Assembly (NCBI GenBank): GCA_017623475.1
Contig: JAGAPC010000024.1
Span: 1 to 44,596, forward strand
Length of the DNA: 44,596 nucleotides
Direction of reading: 5' to 3'
DNA from: Clostridia bacterium
GTDB lineage: Bacteria; Bacillota; Clostridia; Oscillospirales; UBA644
Under the pieces are notes generated by a model, which did not search any database, was not told the origin of the DNA, and saw nothing but the letters and a program-made list of their open reading frames with translations. The translations under genes were made by a program, and so were the position numbers. Positions 38,843 through 44,596 of the stretch are shown piece after piece (position 1 is the stretch's first letter; every line of letters starts with the position of its first letter).

Positions 38843-41281
38843 TTATTCTTTGGCAAAGACGATTTTTTCTTCCGACACGGAGACGGTAACGGCGTCCCCC
38901 TTGCCGAATTCTCCTCCCAGCATTTTTTCTGCCAGAGGATCCTCCACCAGCGTCTGGATGGCGCGGCGTAAGGGTCTTGCGCCGTAAGAGACGTCGAAGC
39001 CCTTGTCTGCCAGCAGATCCAACGCTTCGTCGGTCAAGGTAAGGGAAATGCCCATCTCGGACAGGCGCTTGGTGACCTGCTCGGTCAGACGCAGAGCGAT
39101 CTGACGGATATCCTCCTTGCGCAGTTGAGAAAAGACGATGATATCGTCAATACGGTTGAGGAATTCGGGACGGAAGGTGTGCTTCAATTCGCCCATCACG
39201 CTTTCCCGAATATCCTCCTGGGTGCGGGTAAATTCTCCCTCGGTGGGGGCAAAGCCTAATTGCTTTTTCTTTTCGGCAATATTTTTCGCGCCCACGTTGC
39301 TGGTCATAATAATCACGGTGTTTTTAAAATCGACCGTTCTTCCCTGTCCGTCGGTCAGTTGACCGTCGTCCAGAACCTGCAGCATCACGTTGAATACGTC
39401 CGGGTGCGCCTTTTCGATTTCGTCAAAGAGAACCACTGCGTAGGGTTTGCGGCGAACCTTTTCGGTCAACTGTCCCCCTTCGTCGTAGCCCACGTAGCCC
39501 GGAGGCGATCCAATGAGACGGGAAACGGTGTGCTTTTCCATATATTCGGACATATCAATGCGGATCATCGCCGTTTCATCCCCGAACATGACTTCCGCCA
39601 ACGCCTTGGAAAGCTCGGTCTTCCCCACCCCGGTGGGACCCAAGAACAAAAACGAACCGATGGGACGCTTGGGATCCTTCAATCCCACTCTGCCCCGACG
39701 AATGGCGCGGGAAACGGCAACGACCGCTTCCTCCTGCCCCACCACCCGCTGATGAAGAATGGATTCCATATTCAAAAGCCGTTGTCCCTCCTCGGAAATC
39801 AGCTTGCGGACGGGAATTCCGGTGGATTGGGAGATCACTTCCTGGATTTCTTCCGCGCCGACGGTCAATTCCCGACCGGCAGCCTCCTCGCTCCATTTCT
39901 TGCGAAGATCCTCCAATTCCGCTTTTTTTGCCTTTTCCTCATCCCGAATCCGTGCGGCTTCTTCAAAATTCTGATTTTGAACCGCGTCCTCCTTTTCCGC
40001 GCCCAGGCGGGCAATTTCCTCTTCCTTTTCCTTCAGGTCCGGCGGAGAGGTCAGATTGGAAATACGGATTTTCGAGGCGGCTTCGTCCATCAGATCAATG
40101 GCTTTGTCGGGCAGGAACCGATCCTGAATATAACGCTTGCTCAATTTGACGGCAGACTCAATGGCCTCGTCGGTAATACGAACCTTGTGATGGGCTTCGT
40201 ATTTATCCCGCAATCCCTTCAGAATCTCGATGGCGTCTTCCACGGTGGGCTCCGCCACGACGATGGGCTGGAAGCGACGCTCCAACGCCGCATCCTTTTC
40301 GATGTTCTTGTGATATTCGTTGAGGGTGGTTGCCCCGATGACCTGAATTTCTCCCCGGGCAAGGGAGGGCTTTAAGATATTTGCCGCGTCCATCGCCCCC
40401 TCCGCCGAGCCTGCGCCGACCAAAACGTGCAGCTCGTCGATAAAAAGAATGACGTTTCCGGCTTTTTTTACCTCGTCGATGACGTTTTTCAACCGTTCTT
40501 CAAAATCCCCACGGTATTTCGAGCCGGCAAGCATGGACGCAATATCCAGCGTCACGACCCGCTTATCCTTCAGCATTTCGGGAACGGCGCCGTCAACGAT
40601 GTGTTGGGCAAGTCCCTCGGCGATGGCGGTCTTCCCCACCCCCGGCTCTCCGATGAGGCAGGGGTTGTTTTTGGTGCGGCGGGACAAAACCTGAATCACT
40701 CGGGCGATTTCCTCGCTGCGCCCGATGACCGGGTCGATCTTCCGTTCCTTTGCCTGCTCGGTCAGATCCACGCCGTACTGATCCAACCCGGGGGTTTTTC
40801 CACCGGATTTTTTCGGGGAGTTTCCCTTTTTCTGGGAATTGGACGGAACGACACCCAGCAATTCCAGGATCTCTGCGGCAATCTCCCGGGCGTCCGCCCC
40901 CTCGGCCTCGATCATCTCCACGCCCTTGCAGTCGCTTTCCTTCAAAAGCGCCAAAAGCAGATGCTCCGTGCCGATGATATTATGCCCTAATTGGCGGGCT
41001 TCCAAATACGATTGCTCCAAAATCTTTTTCATGCGGGGAGTCATATCCTGCCCCGAGACGTTGGAGGGCGTTCCCGTACCCACCGATTCGGCGATGCGGC
41101 TGATCAGCCCCTCCACCGTAATACCCGCGTCGGACAGGGCTTTTTTCGAGACGCTGTCCTCGGTCTGAACCAAGCCCACCAAAAGATGCTCCGTACCGAT
41201 ATAGGAATGTCCCAACTCACGGGCGGCCTGCAGAGCAAAATTCAGCGCCATGGTTGCTTTTTGAGAAAAATTATTAAACAT
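38843..41281 (-). CDS. clpC: ATP-dependent Clp protease ATP-binding subunit ClpC
   Basis: An 812-residue class I Hsp100. Two N-domain repeats (ATMALNFALQAARELGHSYI and IIGTEHLLLALL, about 1-140), first AAA+ module with Walker A GEPGVGKTA (about 211-219), the ClpC-specific UVR-like linker (NQNFEEAARIRDEEKAK, about 435-450), and a second module with GPTGVGKTELSK and RLIGSPPGYVGYDEGG. It unfolds proteins for ClpP and refolds aggregates with McsA/McsB. The start is the ATG at 41281 after AGAGGTGA; an upstream in-frame start 9 nt earlier is less likely. Last gene of the ctsR operon. Confidence 0.97.
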   Translation of the reverse strand: MFNNFSQKATMALNFALQAARELGHSYIGTEHLLVGLVQTEDSVSKKALSDAGITVEGLISRIAESVGTGTPSNVSGQDMTPRMKKILEQSYLEARQLGHNIIGTEHLLLALLKESDCKGVEMIEAEGADAREIAAEILELLGVVPSNSQKKGNSPKKSGGKTPGLDQYGVDLTEQAKERKIDPVIGRSEEIARVIQVLSRRTKNNPCLIGEPGVGKTAIAEGLAQHIVDGAVPEMLKDKRVVTLDIASMLAGSKYRGDFEERLKNVIDEVKKAGNVILFIDELHVLVGAGSAEGAMDAANILKPSLARGEIQVIGATTLNEYHKNIEKDAALERRFQPIVVAEPTVEDAIEILKGLRDKYEAHHKVRITDEAIESAVKLSKRYIQDRFLPDKAIDLMDEAASKIRISNLTSPPDLKEKEEEIARLGAEKEDAVQNQNFEEAARIRDEEKAKKAELEDLRKKWSEEAAGRELTVGAEEIQEVISQSTGIPVRKLISEEGQRLLNMESILHQRVVGQEEAVVAVSRAIRRGRVGLKDPKRPIGSFLFLGPTGVGKTELSKALAEVMFGDETAMIRIDMSEYMEKHTVSRLIGSPPGYVGYDEGGQLTEKVRRKPYAVVLFDEIEKAHPDVFNVMLQVLDDGQLTDGQGRTVDFKNTVIIMTSNVGAKNIAEKKKQLGFAPTEGEFTRTQEDIRESVMGELKHTFRPEFLNRIDDIIVFSQLRKEDIRQIALRLTEQVTKRLSEMGISLTLTDEALDLLADKGFDVSYGARPLRRAIQTLVEDPLAEKMLGGEFGKGDAVTVSVSEEKIVFAKE

Positions 41282-41318
41282 CAAAATCACCTCTCGTCGT
41301 GTGAATCAAAAAATCAGA

Positions 41319-42320
41319 TTATTTCAACCGTTCCCGAACCAGCTCTGCCCGACGCTGATCCCGTTCTCCGTCCGATTGGGCGTCCCCGGTCAGCATCAGA
41401 TTGTAGGGCTGACATTCGATAAACAACCGATCCAGGTCGGACAAATTCAAGGAGAGCAATCCCAGCTCCGCCCCAAGGCGAACCTTGGAATACAGGGCGC
41501 GGAATTCGGCGGACGTCAGCATCCGACACTCCTTCAAAATGCCGTAGGAACGGAACAGATCGTCCTGGGTGCGCAATTCGGAATACAGATGCTCCCGGGC
41601 GGTTTTTTCCGAATCACAGATCTGAGCGACGATGCGGTTGAGAAGCTTTACCGTTTCCTTTTCGCTCATGCCCAGGGATACGGAATTGGAAACCTGGTAA
41701 AGGCAAGCCCCTGCTTGGGTTCCCTCTCCGTACAAGCCCCGAACCGTGATCCCCACCTGGGAAACCGAATGGATCACCCGATCCATCAATCCCCGACGGG
41801 TCAAGGCAGGTAAATGGAGCATGACCGACGCTCGGATTCCCGTACCGAGATTGGTGGGGCACGCCGTCAGATATCCGTATTTTTCGGAAAAGGCGTATTC
41901 CACCTTACCATCGATATAATCGTCCAGGGTGTTGATATCGTCGTACAGCTCCTCCAGACAGGAGCCGGGCGCCATCGCCTGAATCCGAAGATGGTCTTCC
42001 TCGTTGATCATAACCGAAAGCCGCTTACTGCGTCCCAGCAAAAGCGCGCTTTGCTCCCCGGATTTTGCAAATTCGGGGGAAATCAGATGCTCCTCCATCA
42101 TCGCGCCCCCCTGGACGGAGGAAACGTTTTTCATATCCAAAAAATCGAAGGATTCTTCGGGATAATCGGTCAGAAGTCCGTGCAATTCCTGTTTCATTTC
42201 CGCGGCGGCCTTGTCGGTCAGCCGAGAGGGGAAGGGATATTTTTTCAGATTGCGGGCAAGACGGATCCGAGACGAGACCACCATGTTGGGGTCGATGCGT
42301 TTTTCGTTGTTATCTTTCAT
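41319..42320 (-). CDS. mcsB: Protein-arginine kinase McsB
   Basis: A 333-residue guanidino-phosphotransferase. VVSSRIRLARNLKKYPFPS is the N-terminal phosphagen-kinase signature and CPTNLGTGIRASVMLHLP carries the catalytic cysteine. It phosphorylates arginines of CtsR and damaged proteins, tagging them for ClpC-ClpP. Needs McsA for activity; mcsA ends 14 nt upstream. The ATG follows GGAGGG. Length is close to the Bacillus protein. Confidence 0.96.
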   Translation of the reverse strand: MKDNNEKRIDPNMVVSSRIRLARNLKKYPFPSRLTDKAAAEMKQELHGLLTDYPEESFDFLDMKNVSSVQGGAMMEEHLISPEFAKSGEQSALLLGRSKRLSVMINEEDHLRIQAMAPGSCLEELYDDINTLDDYIDGKVEYAFSEKYGYLTACPTNLGTGIRASVMLHLPALTRRGLMDRVIHSVSQVGITVRGLYGEGTQAGACLYQVSNSVSLGMSEKETVKLLNRIVAQICDSEKTAREHLYSELRTQDDLFRSYGILKECRMLTSAEFRALYSKVRLGAELGLLSLNLSDLDRLFIECQPYNLMLTGDAQSDGERDQRRAELVRERLK

Positions 42321-42334
42321 CCTTTTGCCCTCCT

Positions 42335-42826
42335 TTATTCCTGATTTTGAGATTCCAGCGCACGGATCTTATCCCGCAAAACGGTGGCTTCTTCAAAGTT
42401 TTCGGTCTGAATTGCCTGCGCCAATTTTTCCTTCAGTGCAGTCAGATCATCCTCCGGCTTCTCTGCAGATGCGCGGGGAGATTTTCCGGTGTGGGATTTA
42501 TTCCCCGAAATGCGAGGCAAAAGCCGTTGCAGATAATCCCGAAAGGAATCGTAGCAGTCGGCACAGCCCATCATTCCGGAAGCGGAAACCTCCTTGAGCG
42601 TCATTCCGCAGGTGGGACAGCGGGAGGCGGCGGGCGCGGAATACGTGCCGAGAAGATCGGACACGGCGCTCAAGCCGAAGCCGAAGTTGCCGAAATTCAT
42701 CATCGAATCTCCAAGCCCCAATTTGGCGGCACATTCGGAGCAGAGAAACACTTCACGGGTTTTTCCGTTGACAGTCTGCTTGAAATAGGTGGTGGCGGTA
42801 TTCTTTTTACAATTTTCGCAAAGCAT
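42335..42826 (-). CDS. mcsA: McsB activator McsA
   Basis: A 163-residue zinc protein. Zinc site 1 uses C3-x2-C6 and C28-x2-C31 (LCENCKKN and LCSECAAKLG); site 2 uses CPTCGMTLKE and GCADCYDSF (about 72-100). The C-terminal UVR motif is LAQAIQTENFEEATVLRDKI, matching the ClpC linker. It activates McsB and helps ClpC. Preceded by AAGGAG; the order ctsR-mcsA-mcsB-clpC is the standard Bacillota arrangement. Confidence 0.96.
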   Translation of the reverse strand: MLCENCKKNTATTYFKQTVNGKTREVFLCSECAAKLGLGDSMMNFGNFGFGLSAVSDLLGTYSAPAASRCPTCGMTLKEVSASGMMGCADCYDSFRDYLQRLLPRISGNKSHTGKSPRASAEKPEDDLTALKEKLAQAIQTENFEEATVLRDKIRALESQNQE

Positions 42827-42850
42827 AACGATTACTCCTTTTTACCATTA

Positions 42851-43306
42851 TTATTCCGATGCGACGGAAATAAGCATGTGTTTGAAAATATCTGCCCGAA
42901 CGAAATCCCGTACCGCAGGAGGCAGGGACGACAGGGCGTTTTCCGAGACGGCGGCGCGGATCAGACGGGCCTGCTCCGCCGAAAGATAGCCGTAATCCAA
43001 CATATTCTTCAAAAACAGATCCGTATTGAAGCAGTTAATGTTTTTTCCCACGGCGTTGACCACGTGCATGATATGGGTCCGCTTATCGCTTCGAACCCGA
43101 CGGATGCGGATATATCCCCCGCCGCCCCGACGGCTTTCGATGAGATACCCTCGCTCCGGCGTAAAGCGGGAGGAAATGACGTAATTGATCTGGCTGGGAA
43201 CCACGTTGAACTGCTGGGCAAGCTCGTTGCGCTGCAATTCCAACGCGCCGTCCTGCCGTTCCAAGGCGTCCATTAAAAAGGCGGCGATCAGATCGCTGGA
43301 TTTCAT
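42851..43306 (-). CDS. ctsR: Heat-shock repressor CtsR
   Basis: A 151-residue repressor: KSSDLIAAFLMDAL, the HTH QFNVVPSQINYVISSRFTPE (about 35-54) and the glycine-rich wing ESRRGGGGYIRIRRV with the arginine phosphorylated by McsB in relatives. The C-terminal dimer domain covers about 80-150. The reading frame is open to 43408 but that extension overlaps promoter and CtsR boxes; the ATG at 43306 follows AAGGAG at eight bases. Confidence 0.95.
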   Translation of the reverse strand: MKSSDLIAAFLMDALERQDGALELQRNELAQQFNVVPSQINYVISSRFTPERGYLIESRRGGGGYIRIRRVRSDKRTHIMHVVNAVGKNINCFNTDLFLKNMLDYGYLSAEQARLIRAAVSENALSSLPPAVRDFVRADIFKHMLISVASE

Positions 43307-43335
43307 AGAGAACACTCCTTTCGTCAAAGTTTGAC

Positions 43336-43419
43336 TTTGACCATCTTTGACCTTTGTGATTTTATTATACACCTTTTGGGGAGAAATTGCAACCCGCAAA
43401 AAGGTCAAATAAGGTCAGA
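43336..43419 (-). promoter_or_regulatory. Promoter of ctsR-mcsA-mcsB-clpC with two CtsR boxes
   Basis: On the minus strand TTGCAA (43387-43392), 17-nt spacer and TATAAT (43364-43369). Box 1, GGTCAAA-GAT-GGTCAAA (43336-43352), lies just downstream of the start site on the minus strand. Box 2, GGTCAAA-TAA-GGTCAGA (43403-43419), lies upstream of the -35 and points the other way. The heptad pair with 3-nt spacing is the known CtsR operator. Confidence 0.93.
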
Positions 43420-43561
43420 AAACAATGGTTCGTTTTAATTTATCGTGGTATTTTCTTTCGTTTTCTTTTATTTTTATTGTTTTTCGTCGATTTTTATTCG
43501 GTTTGATTTTGGATTTTTCTCCCTAAAATCGTAAATATGTTTGAAATATCCCCTTTCCTTC
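43420..43561. other. Gene-free, pyrimidine-rich intergenic stretch
   Basis: About 140 bases between the divergent clpC operon and SOS-gene promoters. The plus strand is strongly T-rich with repeated TTTTC/TTTTA words. I see no gene, hairpin or repeat with clear meaning here. Confidence 0.6.
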
Positions 43562-43609
43562 TTGCATTTTTCGAACAAGTGTGCTATAATATATCCGAAC
43601 TGATGTTCG
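43562..43609 (+). promoter_or_regulatory. Promoter with LexA (SOS) box
   Basis: TTGCAT (43562-43567), 17-nt spacer, TATAAT (43585-43590). CGAACTGATGTTCG at 43596-43609 is a perfect CGAAC-N4-GTTCG LexA box just past the -10. A partial site, CGAACAAGTGTGC, sits inside the spacer at 43572. Confidence 0.88.
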
Positions 43610-43636
43610 AAAAAAACACAGAAATGAGGAAAAGGC

Positions 43637-44377
43637 GTGCTGATTTATCAATATTCCGGCGGGCTGAACGGATTTCTTTCCGCCGTATTTCGGGCGTACA
43701 AAGAGAAAGCCCTGCCCGACCTGATCACCGACGGCAATCTCTCCGAACCGCCCCTGATGTCCCAAATCGTGACGGTACAGCCCGACGAGGCAAAGGCGTT
43801 GCGGGTAGAACGGGGGATCTGCGCCCGCATGGGGATTTCCGGGTTGCATCAGCTGACCTACGCCTACGCATCCGCAAATCCGGAAAAAAACCGAATCCTG
43901 TTTTATTGGATCCTTTCGGTTTTCAAATACGGAAGCGGCGTGCAAACCCGCTATCAAGACCCGCGTATCATGAATTTTTACGACATGACCGCACGGGTCA
44001 CGCTGGAAATCAACCGCCTGTTGGCATCGCTCCGCTTTTCCCAAAGCCCGACGGGATTGTTTTTCGCCGAATTTGCCCCGGACAACAATATTCTCCCCTT
44101 TCTCGTGCCTTATTTTTCCCGAAAATTTGACGGTCAATCCTTTTTGATCTACGATTGCAAGCGCTCCTTGTACGGAATTTACAACGGAACGGAATGGAAG
44201 ATTTTGCAGGAGGAAAAGAAAATCCCCTGTCCGTCTTCCCCGCCGGAGCAGGTCTTTCAAGCATTATGGAAGGAATATTACCGATCGGTCGCCATCGCCG
44301 CCCGGGAAAGCCGACGGCTGCAGGATTCCTATCTCCCCCGCCGATATCGGGCATTTCTTACGGAATTTCGGGATTAA
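43637..44377 (+). CDS. TIGR03915-family DNA metabolism protein, likely SOS-induced
   Basis: A 246-residue soluble protein that begins LIYQYSGGLNGFLSAVFRAY and ends FQALWKEYYRSVAIAARESR then RLQDSYLPRRYRAFLTEF, the pattern of the TIGR03915/DUF4130 family. Members are usually encoded beside a radical SAM DNA-modification or repair enzyme (TIGR03916), or in proteobacteria fused to a uracil-DNA-glycosylase-like domain. No such partner is in the window. It starts at GTG 43637 after GAGGA. The LexA box in its promoter independently supports a DNA-damage role. Biochemical activity is unknown. Confidence 0.85.
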   Translation: MLIYQYSGGLNGFLSAVFRAYKEKALPDLITDGNLSEPPLMSQIVTVQPDEAKALRVERGICARMGISGLHQLTYAYASANPEKNRILFYWILSVFKYGSGVQTRYQDPRIMNFYDMTARVTLEINRLLASLRFSQSPTGLFFAEFAPDNNILPFLVPYFSRKFDGQSFLIYDCKRSLYGIYNGTEWKILQEEKKIPCPSSPPEQVFQALWKEYYRSVAIAARESRRLQDSYLPRRYRAFLTEFRD

Positions 44378-44422
44378 AGGAATTTTGGGCGGATATGTCA
44401 CAAAAAATTCCCTTTTGCCCCC

Positions 44423-44451
44423 TTGAAAAACAGGGGTAATTGTGATATAAT
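44423..44451 (+). promoter_or_regulatory. Promoter of tRNA-Gly(CCC)
   Basis: TTGAAA (44423-44428), 17-nt spacer, TATAAT (44446-44451) with TGTGA before the -10. A weak GGAATTTT/AAAATTCC hairpin at 44379-44411 between the preceding gene and this promoter may be its terminator. Confidence 0.87.
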
Positions 44452-44470
44452 AGTAAGGCTGAATTGACGT

Positions 44471-44544
44471 GCGGGTGTAGTTTAGTGGTAGAACCCCAGC
44501 TTCCCAAGCTGGTCGTGCGAGTTCGATTCTCGTCATCCGCTCCA
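44471..44544 (+). tRNA. tRNA-Gly (anticodon CCC)
   Basis: Acceptor GCGGGTG/CATCCGC (one G-T), D arm GTTTAGTGGTAGAAC, anticodon stem CCAGC/GCTGG with loop TTCCCAA giving CCC, T arm GTTCGATTC, discriminator T, encoded CCA. 74 nt. Confidence 0.96.
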
Positions 44545-44549
44545 TACAC

Positions 44550-44596
44550 GCATCCGTAGCTCAACTGGATAGAGCAATTGCCTTCTAAGCAATAGG
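44550..44596 (+). tRNA. tRNA-Arg (anticodon TCT), truncated by the window end
   Basis: The 5' half is present: GCATCCG acceptor strand, D arm GCTCAACTGGATAGAGC, and anticodon stem ATTGC/GCAAT with loop CTTCTAA giving TCT. It follows tRNA-Gly by 5 nt in the same transcript. Confidence 0.9.

Overview
The window looks like a chromosomal segment of a low-to-mid GC member of the Bacillota, probably an uncultured gut Clostridia (Oscillospirales-like). The support is a ctsR-mcsA-mcsB-clpC operon with matching CtsR boxes, a Bacillus-type LexA box (CGAAC-N4-GTTCG), a PII-like c-di-AMP receptor gene, AGGAGG-type ribosome binding sites and consensus TTGACA-17-TATAAT promoters. Family-level placement is inference.

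Layout. 1-624: the first codons of a leftward ABC transporter ATPase (PotA-like) with a long leader, then tRNA-Arg(CCG) and its terminator. 627-796: an unusual array of tiny hairpins separated by 7-mers. 830-5253: rightward genes for a small membrane protein, a CPA2 antiporter, a MATE exporter and a DUF3048 lipoprotein. 5294-13010: leftward genes for an iron/cobalamin-type ABC importer behind a small siroheme reductase, a c-di-AMP receptor behind a DUF1854 protein and a large ABC exporter, and a CPBP protease. 13171-33201: a 20-kb leftward surface-polysaccharide locus. It holds rmlABCD for dTDP-rhamnose, glycosyltransferases, WbsX, a Wzy-like polymerase, a Wzx flippase, an acyltransferase, and a sub-block of GNAT, two ATP-grasp enzymes, a TRAP-like permease, a small membrane protein and a DegT aminotransferase; the initiating sugar-phosphate transferase is last. 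33290-33854: two tandem promoters for this locus and a divergent XRE repressor whose palindromic operators sit inside the distal promoter. 33923-35241: a MaoC-like protein, a four-helix-bundle (S23/Avd-like) gene, a second hairpin array, tRNA-Tyr and tRNA-Thr. 35426-38780: an MFS transporter, a GDPD phosphodiesterase and a mutarotase-fold protein. 38843-43306: the Clp heat-shock operon. 43637-44377: a TIGR03915-family DNA metabolism gene under a LexA box. The window ends in tRNA-Gly(CCC) and a truncated tRNA-Arg(TCT).

The most unusual signal is the pair of hairpin arrays at 627-796 and 34833-35003. Both lie directly 3' of a tRNA terminator hairpin and both run in the tRNA's direction. Each spans about 170 nt and has four 7-mers followed by four reverse-complement 7-mers. 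The 7-mer differs between arrays (ATGATAT versus ATGAAGC) but left and right copies change together. Between the 7-mers are short hairpins whose stems differ but whose loops come in nearly the same order. Array 2 is followed on the same strand by the four-helix-bundle gene, a family known from intervening sequences of 23S rRNA. I read this as one structured tRNA-linked element present in two copies, not explained by CRISPR, ordinary terminators or any insertion sequence I recognise.
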